From Pseudomonas fragi (GTDB taxonomy: Bacteria; Pseudomonadota; Gammaproteobacteria; Pseudomonadales; Pseudomonadaceae): a stretch of 64,000 bases of DNA. This document shows positions 55,889-64,000 of this stretch, piece after piece. Within the stretch, counting starts at the first letter, position 1, and each line of letters starts with the position of its first letter. The notes below the pieces were generated by a model. That model was not told the origin of the DNA. It searched no databases and saw nothing but the letters and a program-made list of their open reading frames with translations. Made by a program: the position numbers and the translations under genes. The stretch lies in contig NZ_LT629783.1 of the NCBI RefSeq assembly GCF_900105835.1, forward strand, positions 2,721,001-2,785,000, given 5' to 3'.

Positions 55889-57967
55889 ATGAAATATTTC
55901 ACCCCTGCTCACCTTGCCCTGCTATTGCCCGGCCTGTGCCTGCCCCCCGTCGTCAGCGCAGCCCCCCTGGAACTCGACCCCAGTGTCATCACCGGCTCAC
56001 GCAGCACCAGCCCGAGTTTTGACCTGCCGTATTCGGTCGACAGCATCAACCAGGAGCAGATCCAGGATGGCCAGTTGGGCATCAATGCTTCAGAAGTGCT
56101 GTCCCGCGTACCCGGACTGGTGGTGCAAAACCGACAGAACTACGCCCAGGACCTGCAGATCTCGTCCCGCGGCTTTGGCGCCCGCTCGGCATTTGGCGTG
56201 CGTGGTATCAAGCTGATTGCCGATGGCATCCCGGCGAGCACCCCGGACGGCCAAGGGCAGGCGGCGACGTTCAACCTCGACACCGCCGAGCGTATCGAAG
56301 TGTTGCGCGGCCCGGCAGCCACCCTGTACGGCAGCAATGCCGGCGGCGTGATCCAGATGTTCTCCCGCGACGGCGAAGGCCCGCCGCGCATTGGCGCCGA
56401 GACCCTGGTGGGCAGCGACGGCATGAGCAAGAACCACCTTACTGCCGAGGGCGCGACCGACGACGTCGGCTTTGTGCTGGATGCCTCGCGCATGGACACC
56501 GACGGCTACCGCGAACACAGCGCTGCGCGCCGCGACCAGACCTTTGCCAAGCTCAACCTCAAGCCGGATGAAGACAGCAAACTGGCGCTGATCTACAGCA
56601 GCCTTGAACAGAACGGCACCCAGGACCCGCTGGGCCAGAGCTGGGAAGCCTATAAAGCCGACCCGCGCTCGGTAACGCCAAACGCCATTACCTATAACAC
56701 CCGTAAAAGCATCGACCACCAGCAACTGGGCCTGAACTACGAGCGCTATATCGGCGACGCGACCCTGCAGGTCAATGCCTATACCGGCACGCGCAGTGTG
56801 ATTCAGTATTTGGCGATTCCACCCACGGCGGCCAGCAACAAACAGGGTGGCGGTGTAGTGCAATTCGATCGCAAATTCTACGGTGGCAGCCTGCGCTGGA
56901 TGCAACCGGTGTTCGGCGTACCGGGTGATCTGACCCTGATCGGCGGCCTGGACTTCGACCAGAGCCAGGACAGCCGCCACGGCTATCAGAACTTCATCGG
57001 CAGCGAACTGGGGGTCAAAGGCGCACTGGTGCGTGATGAAGTAGACACCGCCCGCAGCCTCGACCCGTATGTGCAGGCCAACTGGGCGCTGGACAACTGG
57101 ACCGTGCAGGCCGGCTTGCGCTACAGCACGATGGAAATGGATGTCGATGATCAATTTTTGAGCAACGGCGACGCCAGCGGCACCAAGCGTTATGAAAAGG
57201 CCACGCCTTCCGTCAGCGTGATGTACGCCTTTACCCCCGAGCTGCATGGTTATGTCAGCGCGGGCAAAGGCTTTGAAACGCCGACGCAGGCCGAACTGGC
57301 GTACTCGCCCAGCGGTCAGGGTTTCAACTTCGGCCTAAAGCCTGCCGAGAGCACCCAGTATGAAATGGGCCTCAAGGCTCAACTCAACAACACACGAATC
57401 AACGCGGCCATCTTCCAGATCACCACGGAAGATGAACTGGTGGTGCTGAGCAATACCGGTGGCCGTACAACTTATCAAAACGCCGGACGCACCTTGCGCC
57501 GGGGCTTTGAACTGGGTGTGGAAAGCCAGCTCGCCGAACACTGGACCTCAACCCTCGCCTACACCCGCCTGCAGGCAACGTATGACAGTGACTTCGCCAG
57601 CACCAGCGGTACCGTGGACAAAGGCAACTACCTGCCAGGCGTGCCGCAGACCACACTGTTTGCGGAAGTAAACTGGAAGCCGACCGACTGGGTCAGCACG
57701 GCCATTGAAGGCATGTACCGCAGCAAGGTGTATGTGGAAGATACCAACACCGCCAAGGCGGCACCGGCTTATACCGTGTTCAACTGGCGGGCGAAATTTG
57801 AACAGAAGATCGAACACTGGACCTTCCACCAGACCTTGCGTCTGGACAACCTGCTGGACCGTCAGTATGTGGGCTCGGTGATTGTCGGCGACTCCAACAG
57901 CCGCTACTACGAAGCGGCACCGGGCCGCTCGTGGTATGCCGGGGCCGGGGCGCAGTACAGTTTCTAA
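55889..57967 (+). CDS. TonB-dependent outer membrane receptor (YncD-like)
   Basis: 692 residues with a signal peptide (MKYFTPAHLALLLPGLCLPPVVSAAP). A TonB box-like segment lies near LDPSVITGSR. The plug domain has the hallmark SSRGFGARSAFGVRGIKLIADGIP, then DTAERIEVLRGPAATLYGSNAGGVIQMFSRDGEG, and the barrel ends with the C-terminal aromatic GAGAQYSF. The plug wording matches E. coli YncD, a presumed iron-compound receptor. ATG 55889 is chosen over the longer open frame from 55847. No Fur box is obvious in the 151-nt gap after the toxin-like gene, and no periplasmic or ABC partner is adjacent, so the ligand is unknown. Confidence 0.88.
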   Translation: MKYFTPAHLALLLPGLCLPPVVSAAPLELDPSVITGSRSTSPSFDLPYSVDSINQEQIQDGQLGINASEVLSRVPGLVVQNRQNYAQDLQISSRGFGARSAFGVRGIKLIADGIPASTPDGQGQAATFNLDTAERIEVLRGPAATLYGSNAGGVIQMFSRDGEGPPRIGAETLVGSDGMSKNHLTAEGATDDVGFVLDASRMDTDGYREHSAARRDQTFAKLNLKPDEDSKLALIYSSLEQNGTQDPLGQSWEAYKADPRSVTPNAITYNTRKSIDHQQLGLNYERYIGDATLQVNAYTGTRSVIQYLAIPPTAASNKQGGGVVQFDRKFYGGSLRWMQPVFGVPGDLTLIGGLDFDQSQDSRHGYQNFIGSELGVKGALVRDEVDTARSLDPYVQANWALDNWTVQAGLRYSTMEMDVDDQFLSNGDASGTKRYEKATPSVSVMYAFTPELHGYVSAGKGFETPTQAELAYSPSGQGFNFGLKPAESTQYEMGLKAQLNNTRINAAIFQITTEDELVVLSNTGGRTTYQNAGRTLRRGFELGVESQLAEHWTSTLAYTRLQATYDSDFASTSGTVDKGNYLPGVPQTTLFAEVNWKPTDWVSTAIEGMYRSKVYVEDTNTAKAAPAYTVFNWRAKFEQKIEHWTFHQTLRLDNLLDRQYVGSVIVGDSNSRYYEAAPGRSWYAGAGAQYSF

Positions 57968-57985
57968 AAGCCCCAGCACCCTCCC

Positions 57986-58072
57986 TGTGGGAGCGGGCTT
58001 GCTCGCGATGGCATCAATGCGGTTTACCTGGCCGACCGCAGCGCTTGCATCGCGAGCAAGCCCGCTCCCACA
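57986..58072. repeat. REP doublet (REPIN-like), copy 9
   Basis: 87-nt inverted REP pair between the convergent TonB receptor and tandem-kinase genes. Inner stem TGCGGT pairs with ACCGCA. Confidence 0.93.
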
Positions 58073-58077
58073 AAGGC

Positions 58078-59520
58078 CTAGCCCGAAGCTTTGGGCAACC
58101 GCCCGTCAATCACCTGATACAACGCACTGCCCACCGGCCAGTTGCGCATAAAGCGCGCCCGGTCGCGGGCATAGGCCGCAGCAAAGCTGCTTGCCGAGCG
58201 GTGCTGGCACATCGAATCCAGATCAATCAACGCCCAGCGGCCATCCGCCCAGAATACGTTATGGCCCTTGAGGTCACCGTGGCTGATGCGTTCACGCAAC
58301 AGGTCGGCAAACAGCCGGTCCAGCGCCGCCAGCTCGGCCTCAGGCGCATCCCCCTGCTCAACATACGGCGCAAAGCGCTCGATGATATCTGGCCCCGGCA
58401 AATGCTCGGTGACCAGATACGCCTTGCCCCGCAACCACAAGAACCGGGTCTCCAGCAGCGCCAGCGGCTTGGGCGTGGCAATGCCCAGAAACGCCAGTCG
58501 ATTGCCTTCACGCCAGGAATGCCAGGCCCGGCTCGGGCGCCAGAAGCGCTTGAGCCAGTGAGCAAAGCCCTTGATGTTGTAGCGCTTGATAACCAGCGTG
58601 CGGCCATCCACCTCAACCTTGCCGACACTGGCCGCGCCGCCGGTTTTGTACAGATGCCCATGATCGAGCAAGGCATCGGCCCGGGCCAGCACCGGCAGCA
58701 TGGCCGGCTCTTCTTCGCGCCGAACGGCACGCAGGGCAAAGGCCCCCTGCTGCACGCTGAACAACGAACAATCGCGGCCGGTCTTGTTCAAGAAGTCATG
58801 CAGGCGCCAGGCCCGGACTTTTTCGACCTGCTTGAGCAACGCTTCCAGCGGCAAGGCGTGTTCGCCATTGCTCAGCAAGTAGTGCACCAGCAACTCTTCA
58901 ATAAATGGCTCAAGGCTGATGGGCAACTGGGCGAAAAACACCCCGAGGTTTTCCAGCACCTTTTGTCGCGACAGCGGTTTACCCGCCTCGTCGACACAAA
59001 TGCCCGCGCCGTCGATCAAGTACAGCTTGCCGCCCTGGCGCAGCAGGTTGTCCAGGTGCAGGTCTTCCTGCCACAGGCCCTTGAGGTGCATCTGGCCGAT
59101 GGCCGTTAGAGCCTCGGCGAGCACGGCCACTTGTTCGTCAGCCAGTACCGGCAACGACGCAACGGCATCCCAGGCATCACCCAGGCTGTGCGCGCCCTCA
59201 AGAAACTCGAACAGCAGCCAGCCACCCTCACCTTCTTGCAAGCCATCGGCCAGCAACTGCGGCGTGGTCAGGCCCTGCTCAGCCAGCAGGCGCACCCCGT
59301 TCAACTCGCGCTGAAAGTTGCGCGCCGCCTTGGCACCCACCATCAGCTTGGCCAGCACGGTACGCCCGCGCCACACCCCGGCGCCGACATAGCGCTGGCC
59401 CGGCAAGACTCGCAACAAGCTCAGCAGTTGCAATTGCGCAGGCCCGGCCGCGTCGGCCAGTTCAATGCTCAGTGGCAAGCCCGGCGCACGGCCAGACTTT
59501 TGCAGTTCGGACAAACGCAT
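58078..59520 (-). CDS. Tandem kinase-like LPS (InaA/WaaP-family) protein
   Basis: 480 residues containing two kinase-like domains. The first (about 40-225) has the loop QEDLHLDNLL with HLD-N followed by KLYLIDGAGICVD. The second (about 290-475) has the complete loop SHGDLKGHNVFW with HGD-N and ALIDLDSM. Lys of the ATP site is seen as LAKLM in the first and VIKRYN in the second. LPS-core sugar kinases of the WaaP/InaA family normally have one domain (about 250-270 residues). The start is ATG 59520, TGATG-overlapping the upstream gene. The position corresponds to PA5006 in P. aeruginosa. Target sugar unknown. Confidence 0.82.
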   Translation of the reverse strand: MRLSELQKSGRAPGLPLSIELADAAGPAQLQLLSLLRVLPGQRYVGAGVWRGRTVLAKLMVGAKAARNFQRELNGVRLLAEQGLTTPQLLADGLQEGEGGWLLFEFLEGAHSLGDAWDAVASLPVLADEQVAVLAEALTAIGQMHLKGLWQEDLHLDNLLRQGGKLYLIDGAGICVDEAGKPLSRQKVLENLGVFFAQLPISLEPFIEELLVHYLLSNGEHALPLEALLKQVEKVRAWRLHDFLNKTGRDCSLFSVQQGAFALRAVRREEEPAMLPVLARADALLDHGHLYKTGGAASVGKVEVDGRTLVIKRYNIKGFAHWLKRFWRPSRAWHSWREGNRLAFLGIATPKPLALLETRFLWLRGKAYLVTEHLPGPDIIERFAPYVEQGDAPEAELAALDRLFADLLRERISHGDLKGHNVFWADGRWALIDLDSMCQHRSASSFAAAYARDRARFMRNWPVGSALYQVIDGRLPKASG

Positions 59521-60272
59521 CAGCGGGCTCCCTTGTGATTGCGCCGCAGATTCAGGCGCGCCAGCCAAGCGTCGACCAGGCCACTGTCCATCGGCTGGTC
59601 CAGATAAGCCGCGAGCAAGGCCCGCACCTCAGCTTCGCCCCAGGCATGGGCCCGACGCAGCAACGGCTCGATATCCTTGACCCGGTCACGCTGGCCCAGC
59701 AGCAAGGGCCGGGTTTTCTCCAGGTCGATCAGTTGCGCGCGATAACCCGCGCCATCGGCCTGCAAGAAGATGTGCTTGGGGTAAAAACAGCCATGCACCT
59801 GGCGTGCAGCGTGAACACGCCGGGCCAACAGCCCGCACTCGTGCACAATCGCCTGCTGTTGCGCAGGGGTCAGTTGCGGCCATTGCTCCAACAATGAGTC
59901 AAGGTCATGCCAACCGTCGAGCGCCCGGGTCAGCAGCACTGCACGACGCTCGCCCGGCACTTTTCGCTCGCCAAAAAACACCGCTTCCAACGCCGGAATA
60001 CCCATCTGCTGATAGCGCTGAATATTACGAAACTCGCGGGCAAAGGTCGGCTCGCCCAGCGGGCTGTGCAACGTGCGGGTCAGGTAGTTGCTCTGGCGCT
60101 TGAGGTAAAACCCCCGGCCTTCGAGGTCCATGCGAAACACGCTGCTCCAGCCACCACCACTGGTGTTGGGCTCGTCCACCGCTTCCAGCTGCACGGCCCA
60201 CAGCGCATCGAAGTCAGCCAGGCCATTGCGCTCAAGCAATGCCCGGTCAGCTTCGGCGATAAAATCAGTCAT
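59520..60272 (-). CDS. Lipopolysaccharide kinase InaA-family protein, atypical catalytic loop
   Basis: 250 residues. Kinase-like N lobe with GRGFYLKRQSNYLTRT and GEPTFAREFRNIQRYQQMGIP. At the place of the catalytic loop it reads HGCFYPKHIFLQ (residues 160-171), lacking the HxD/N pair, although LIDLEKTRP follows where the metal-binding Asp belongs. InaA-type proteins show this F-Y-P-K-H variant. The residues imply altered chemistry or a pseudokinase role. Literature on P. aeruginosa names the two genes after waaP as wapP and wapQ; this is probably the wapQ position, not certain. Overlaps both neighbours. Confidence 0.8.
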   Translation of the reverse strand: MTDFIAEADRALLERNGLADFDALWAVQLEAVDEPNTSGGGWSSVFRMDLEGRGFYLKRQSNYLTRTLHSPLGEPTFAREFRNIQRYQQMGIPALEAVFFGERKVPGERRAVLLTRALDGWHDLDSLLEQWPQLTPAQQQAIVHECGLLARRVHAARQVHGCFYPKHIFLQADGAGYRAQLIDLEKTRPLLLGQRDRVKDIEPLLRRAHAWGEAEVRALLAAYLDQPMDSGLVDAWLARLNLRRNHKGAR

Positions 60273-61003
60273 TCCCGGCCCTCAAAAAAACGCACGATAT
60301 GACGGACACGTTCCTTGTCCGCCGCATTGAGCGTCGTGCGCCCGGTGTATTGGAAATAGAAACGCAAACGCTGGGTCCAGGACAAATGGTACTTGGCCAC
60401 TTTGTCGAGGCACGCCAGGTCTTTGGTGATGCGGTATTTAAGCCAGAAACCGCGCCAGAAGTCGCCGTTGGGGCAGTCGATCAAGAACAGCCTGGACTGG
60501 TCGTCGATCAGCAAATTGCGCCACTTCAGGTCGTTATGGGTAAAGCGGTGGTCATGCATGGTCTTGGTGTAGCGCGCCAGTTGGCGGCTCACGCAATCGA
60601 CCCAGGCACGGTCCTTGAGCAGCGGATCATGGTTGTCTGCCAGCTCCGACAGGTCGCGGGTGTTGGGCAGTTCGCGGGTGATCATGGCGCCACGGGAATA
60701 GGCAAAGCCACTGCGCTCAAGGCCCCAGGCCACCACTTCGGCCGTGGGGATGCCCCACTTGGCGAAGCGCTTGAGGTTCTGCCATTCGGACTTTACCCGC
60801 GGGCGGCCCAGGTAACGACGCAAGCCCTTGCCCGCGCCGGTGTAGCGCTTGACGTAATAATTCACACCATCGCGCTGCACGCGGATCACTTCCGACAGCG
60901 GGTCACGGGTCAGGTGTTCACCCTGCAGGGCAAACACCGCTTCCAAACTGCCAAAATCAGACGCCAATGCACTGTAAGCAGGATCCAGATTCCAACCCGC
61001 CAT
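60269..61003 (-). CDS. Lipopolysaccharide core kinase InaA-family protein (WapP-like)
   Basis: 244 residues. ATP-site Lys in NYYVKRYTG, then the complete catalytic loop HRFTHNDLKWRNLLID (HND...N) and LFLIDCPNGDFWRG with the DFG-like Asp. This is the WaaP-type sugar kinase fold. The ATG at 61003 (MAGWNLDPAY) is chosen; the open frame reaches 61066 inside the waaP 3' end. Overlaps waaP by one base (TGATG), so it is made from the same operon. In P. aeruginosa the gene next after waaP is wapP, and the same identity is likely here. Confidence 0.83.
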   Translation of the reverse strand: MAGWNLDPAYSALASDFGSLEAVFALQGEHLTRDPLSEVIRVQRDGVNYYVKRYTGAGKGLRRYLGRPRVKSEWQNLKRFAKWGIPTAEVVAWGLERSGFAYSRGAMITRELPNTRDLSELADNHDPLLKDRAWVDCVSRQLARYTKTMHDHRFTHNDLKWRNLLIDDQSRLFLIDCPNGDFWRGFWLKYRITKDLACLDKVAKYHLSWTQRLRFYFQYTGRTTLNAADKERVRHIVRFFEGRE

Positions 61004-61809
61004 TACAATGCATCCCCATAACGCTGTTTGCGTTCGTAGAGTTTGCTCGCCTTGCCTTCGAGCCACGCCAGCAGGCGGGCTTCTTCACGCAGGATCTGGC
61101 GCAGGGGCATCTGGAAGTAACCGCGCAAAAAGCGCAGTTTGTCCCGCTGGGTCAGGCCGATATCCAGTGCCGAAAAGTACAGCGCCGCCAGGTCCTTGTT
61201 GCGCCAGCGTTTGCTGATCACGGCCCGGGTCTGGGCGCGGTGCAGGTCGATCACCGACAGACGAAAGTTGTCCGCAGTCACCGGTTTGTCGGTGTGCAGC
61301 AAGAAATGGCAGATATAGCAGTCGCGGTGGTTGACCCCGGCGCGGTGCATCATGCCGGTCATGCGCGCCACTTCGGCGATCAGTGCATGCTTGAGCCTGG
61401 GCTGCGGTGGCTGTTTGACCCAGTTGAGGCTGAAGTCTTCAAGGCTGACCGTAGGCGCCAGTTCTTCAGTGATGATGAACGAGTGCTGCGCCGCCGGGTT
61501 GCTGCCCTTTTCGCCGTAGGCCACAGCGGTCATGGTCGGCACCCCGACTTCGTGCAGACGCTTGATCGCCCGCCACTCCTGGCCCGCACCGAGTACTGGC
61601 AGCTTGGCAGTCAGCAGGTTCTTGAACACTTCACCCCAGCCGATACCACGGTGGATTTTCACAAAGAAACCGCGCCCGTCGACTTCGGTACGCAAGGTAC
61701 GCCGGCCTTCCAGTTCGCGGTAAACCTCGCCTTCCAGGCGCTCGACTTCGGCGAACGCATCGCGCCCGGCCCACAAGCTCTTGAACGGTTCGGCAAGAAT
61801 CAGTTTCAT
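61003..61809 (-). CDS. waaP: LPS heptose I phosphotransferase WaaP (RfaP)
   Basis: 268 residues; phosphorylates the first heptose of the inner core, essential for outer membrane integrity in P. aeruginosa. Catalytic loop NHRDCYICHFLLH with H161-R-D163; Asp163 has the same number as the catalytic Asp reported for P. aeruginosa WaaP. The ATP-site Lys lies in FFVKIHRG (residues 48-55) and LSVIDLHRAQTR supplies the second acidic residue. Length equals known WaaP. Starts at ATG 61809, one base inside the waaG stop. Confidence 0.95.
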   Translation of the reverse strand: MKLILAEPFKSLWAGRDAFAEVERLEGEVYRELEGRRTLRTEVDGRGFFVKIHRGIGWGEVFKNLLTAKLPVLGAGQEWRAIKRLHEVGVPTMTAVAYGEKGSNPAAQHSFIITEELAPTVSLEDFSLNWVKQPPQPRLKHALIAEVARMTGMMHRAGVNHRDCYICHFLLHTDKPVTADNFRLSVIDLHRAQTRAVISKRWRNKDLAALYFSALDIGLTQRDKLRFLRGYFQMPLRQILREEARLLAWLEGKASKLYERKQRYGDAL

Positions 61810-62930
61810 CAGTGTTGCTCCGCCAGAATCACATCCGCAGCGTGCTGCGGCATGCTGTAGAGGTCGGCCGTCTGCGCGTAGGCCAGGCCGTTTTGGCTCC
61901 AGGCCGCGCGCGCAGTGTCGTCGGACAACATGTGTGTCAGGTATTCATTGAGTTGCGCCTGCTCGAACGGTTCGTCCAGTACGCGGCCGCAATCGGCGTC
62001 GCTGATGTAGTGGGCGTAGCCGCAAACAGCGCTGACCAGCACCGGCAAACCTGCAACCAGTGCTTCAAGCAGTACGGTGCCGGTGTTTTCGTTGTAGGCC
62101 GGATGAATCAGCAAGTCGGCGCCCAGCAGGAAGCGCGGAATATCACTTCGCCCCTTGAGGAACTGCACATGGTCACCCAAGCCCAAAGTGGCACTCTGCA
62201 ATTGAAAGACTTTGGGGTCGTCCTGGCCGATTACAAACAGTTTGGTGCGTTTTTTAAGCTCACCCGGCAAGGCCGCCAGCGCTTTGAGGCTGCGATCCAC
62301 GCCCTTGGTCTTGAAGCCCGAGCCGATCTGCACCAGCAGCAAATCGTCGTCGGCCAGATTGAATTCACGGCGGAACTCGGCGCGGATCTCGGCCGCATTG
62401 GCCGGCGCGCGGCGGTCCAGGGCAATGCCCGGCGGCAGCAGGTGGAAGCGCTCCAGCGGGGTGTCGTAATGTTTGATAAACAGCGGCTGCTGGACTTCGG
62501 AAATCATCAGGATTTCAGTCTTGGCATCCTTGGCGAACACCGCGCGCTCGTACTCGGCAAAGTGCTTGTAGCGTTTGAAGAAGCGATAAAACGAGTGACG
62601 CAGGTTTTGCGCCTTGTCTTCAAAGCAACCGTCGGCCGCGTAGTACACGTCCAGGCCGGGCATCTTGTTGAAGCCGATCAGGCGGTCCACAGGGCGCTTG
62701 GCCAGGTCGGCCTGCATCCAGGCAAGCATTTTTTCGTTGCGGGTGTGGTTATGGAACGCCTTGACCGGCGCCACCAGCACTTCAAAGCCGGGGGGAATAT
62801 CGCCTTCCCAGATCATGGTGTAGACGCGGATTTGATGGCCGCGCTTTTGGCATTCCAGCGCAATGCGCATGAAATCCCGTTGCAGCCCGCCAAACGGAAA
62901 GTATTTGTACAGCACAAAAGCCAGTTGCAT
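61809..62930 (-). CDS. waaG: LPS core glucosyltransferase WaaG (RfaG)
   Basis: 373 residues, GT4 fold. N terminus QLAFVLYKYFPFGGLQRDFMRIALECQKRGHQIRVYTMIWEG contains the WaaG mark FGGLQRDF. The donor site includes LLIHPAYNENTGTVLLEALVAGLPVLVSAVCGYAHYI, with the E-x7-E motif in the ENTGTVLLEA stretch. It adds the first hexose (galactosamine in Pseudomonas) to heptose II. The neighbours waaC and waaP are in the expected order. Confidence 0.95.
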   Translation of the reverse strand: MQLAFVLYKYFPFGGLQRDFMRIALECQKRGHQIRVYTMIWEGDIPPGFEVLVAPVKAFHNHTRNEKMLAWMQADLAKRPVDRLIGFNKMPGLDVYYAADGCFEDKAQNLRHSFYRFFKRYKHFAEYERAVFAKDAKTEILMISEVQQPLFIKHYDTPLERFHLLPPGIALDRRAPANAAEIRAEFRREFNLADDDLLLVQIGSGFKTKGVDRSLKALAALPGELKKRTKLFVIGQDDPKVFQLQSATLGLGDHVQFLKGRSDIPRFLLGADLLIHPAYNENTGTVLLEALVAGLPVLVSAVCGYAHYISDADCGRVLDEPFEQAQLNEYLTHMLSDDTARAAWSQNGLAYAQTADLYSMPQHAADVILAEQH

Positions 62931-63991
62931 CAGCGCAGTTCCTCAGCCAGTAACAACGTGCTTAATCGACTCGCGACACGCTCAGGGTTCAAACGGGTGA
63001 AGCACAGGGGCCACTCGTTTTTCAGGTCAAACCGCTGCTGGTCCTGGGCAGTCGGAGTGTAGGTGCATTTTTTCTGCAGGCACGGCGCGCACGGAAAATC
63101 ACTGGCCAGGTGAATTTGCACCTTGCCATAGGCGCCGGTCAGGCCCGGGTTGGTCGGGCCAAACAGAGAGATGGTCGGCACATCCAGTGCGGCGGCCAAA
63201 TGCCCGAGCCCGGTATCGACTGCCACGCAGGCACTGGCACTGGCCAGTACCTTGGCGACACCGGCCAGATTCAATTTGGGCAGTACCACGGCATTATTCA
63301 AGCCATTGGCAATGCGTTCGGCCCGGGCCTTTTCGGCCGGGTTGCCCCACGGCAGGCGCACTTCGACACCCAGATGGCCCATGCGCTGGGCCAGATCGCG
63401 CCAGTAGACTTCAGGCCAGTGCTTGGTGTCCCAGGTGGTGCCGTGCAAAAACAGCACGAAGGGCTTTGTGCGCGGCAGTTCCACCAGCCTTTCAACATCC
63501 AGGCCGTAATCGCCCAGCCCTTTGGGCAGGTCGTAGCCCAGCGCAACGGCAAACAGCTGGCGCAGACGCTCGACCGCATGCTGCCCACGGGCCACCGCCA
63601 GGCGCCGCTGATAAAAACGGCTGGCCAAGGGTTCACGGGCAGAGTCTTTATCCAGGCCGGCTACCGGGGCTTTTACATAACGGGTCAGCCAGGCACTTTT
63701 GACCAGGCCCTGGGCGTCGATCACCAGATCGTATTTTTCCGCGCGCAGGCTTTGCTTGAAACGGCTCCACTCGCCACTTTTGAGGGTTTGCCAGATATTT
63801 TTGCGCCAGCGGCGGATCGCCACAGGAATGACTTTACCCACCGCCGGGTGCCAGGTCGGGATTTCGGCAAAGCCCTCCTCCACAACCCAGTCAAAGGTGA
63901 TACCCGGAATCGCCCGCGCCGCATCGGTCAGCGCCGGCAAGGCATGGATCACATCGCCCAGGGATGAGGTTTTGACCAACAGAACTCGCAC
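62930..63991 (-). CDS. waaC: LPS heptosyltransferase I WaaC (RfaC)
   Basis: 353 residues, GT9 fold. The N terminus RVLLVKTSSLGDVIHALPALTDAARAIPGITFDWVVEEGFAEIP is diagnostic of WaaC. The donor site has LHGTTWDTKHWPEVYWRDLAQRM and the conserved VAVDTGLGHLAAALDVPTISLFGPTNPGLTGAYG. It attaches the first heptose to Kdo. The start is GTG 63991. The nine bases beyond it read GTC AAC TAG on the minus strand, consistent with the end of waaF expected upstream, but this is too short to annotate. Confidence 0.95.
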   Translation of the reverse strand: MRVLLVKTSSLGDVIHALPALTDAARAIPGITFDWVVEEGFAEIPTWHPAVGKVIPVAIRRWRKNIWQTLKSGEWSRFKQSLRAEKYDLVIDAQGLVKSAWLTRYVKAPVAGLDKDSAREPLASRFYQRRLAVARGQHAVERLRQLFAVALGYDLPKGLGDYGLDVERLVELPRTKPFVLFLHGTTWDTKHWPEVYWRDLAQRMGHLGVEVRLPWGNPAEKARAERIANGLNNAVVLPKLNLAGVAKVLASASACVAVDTGLGHLAAALDVPTISLFGPTNPGLTGAYGKVQIHLASDFPCAPCLQKKCTYTPTAQDQQRFDLKNEWPLCFTRLNPERVASRLSTLLLAEELR

Positions 63992-64000
63992 CTAGTTGAC

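Noticed and set aside
63992..64000. 3' end of waaF
   Set aside because: Only nine bases (GTC AAC TAG on the minus strand) remain. They fit the expected neighbour but cannot support a feature.

Overview
The window is high-GC Gammaproteobacterial chromosome from a Pseudomonas, probably of the P. fluorescens/P. fragi side of the genus. The evidence is gene order: orn-rsgA-motB-motA-HDOD gene-rhdA-psd-serB, then parC-parE-yqiA-cpdA-DUF1249-nudF, thiC and a tolC homologue, then waaA, hldE-msbA-waaL and the LPS core genes down to waaP-waaG-waaC. From memory this matches the PA4951-PA5011 stretch of P. aeruginosa PAO1. Intergenic REP doublets with GTGGGAGCGGGCTTG ends are also typical of the genus. 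Nothing here looks like a plasmid, prophage, insertion sequence or CRISPR array.

Layout. 1-10.7 kb: an edge-cut channel gene, RNA turnover (orn), ribosome assembly (rsgA), flagellar stator (motBA), an HDOD protein, rhodanese (rhdA), phosphatidylserine decarboxylase, serB and an Smp/AhpA-like membrane protein. 10.8-20.1 kb: a minus-strand block with a PqiC-like lipoprotein, topoisomerase IV (parC and parE, with two exported or membrane-anchored proteins between them), yqiA, cpdA, a DUF1249 gene and nudF. 20.3-24.9 kb: an RsiV-like lipoprotein, then a thiamine unit made of a TPP riboswitch, thiC and the pyrimidine transporter cytX. 24.9-31.2 kb: a TolC-family protein followed by a 1562-residue dermonecrotic-toxin-like (DUF6543-type) protein. 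31.2-39.7 kb: waaA, an SMR transporter, an oxidoreductase/aldo-keto reductase pair, a conserved unknown, hldE and msbA. 39.8-51.2 kb: LPS outer core and modification genes: a WaaL-kinase fusion, an acyltransferase, three glycosyltransferase-type genes, dnpA, mig-14, wapH and a carbamoyltransferase. 51.4-58 kb: a second toxin-like protein (1428 residues) and a TonB-dependent receptor, lying between the carbamoyltransferase and the kinase genes. 58-64 kb: a tightly overlapping minus-strand operon of four kinase-like genes (the last being waaP), then waaG and waaC.

How the genes work together. waaA, hldE, msbA, waaL, the wap/waa genes, dnpA, mig-14 and the carbamoyltransferase build, phosphorylate, carbamoylate, flip and cap the lipid A-core. 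The two giant toxin-like genes flank this cluster. They share an N-terminal/central scaffold, including a hydrophobic segment near residues 725-775, but end in different C-terminal domains. The second ends in a GETH...MEH...GNSH domain that resembles the TIKI/EreA/ChaN-like fold reported in Pasteurella multocida toxin. No immunity or dedicated secretion gene is seen beside either.

The most unusual non-coding signal is a set of eight REP doublets (REPIN-like), each exactly 87 nt from tip to tip. Their inner stem changes sequence by compensatory base pairs about a common dyad. A ninth copy is internally deleted. Two other palindromic families are also present, and one of them supplies the C-terminal codons of cytX.
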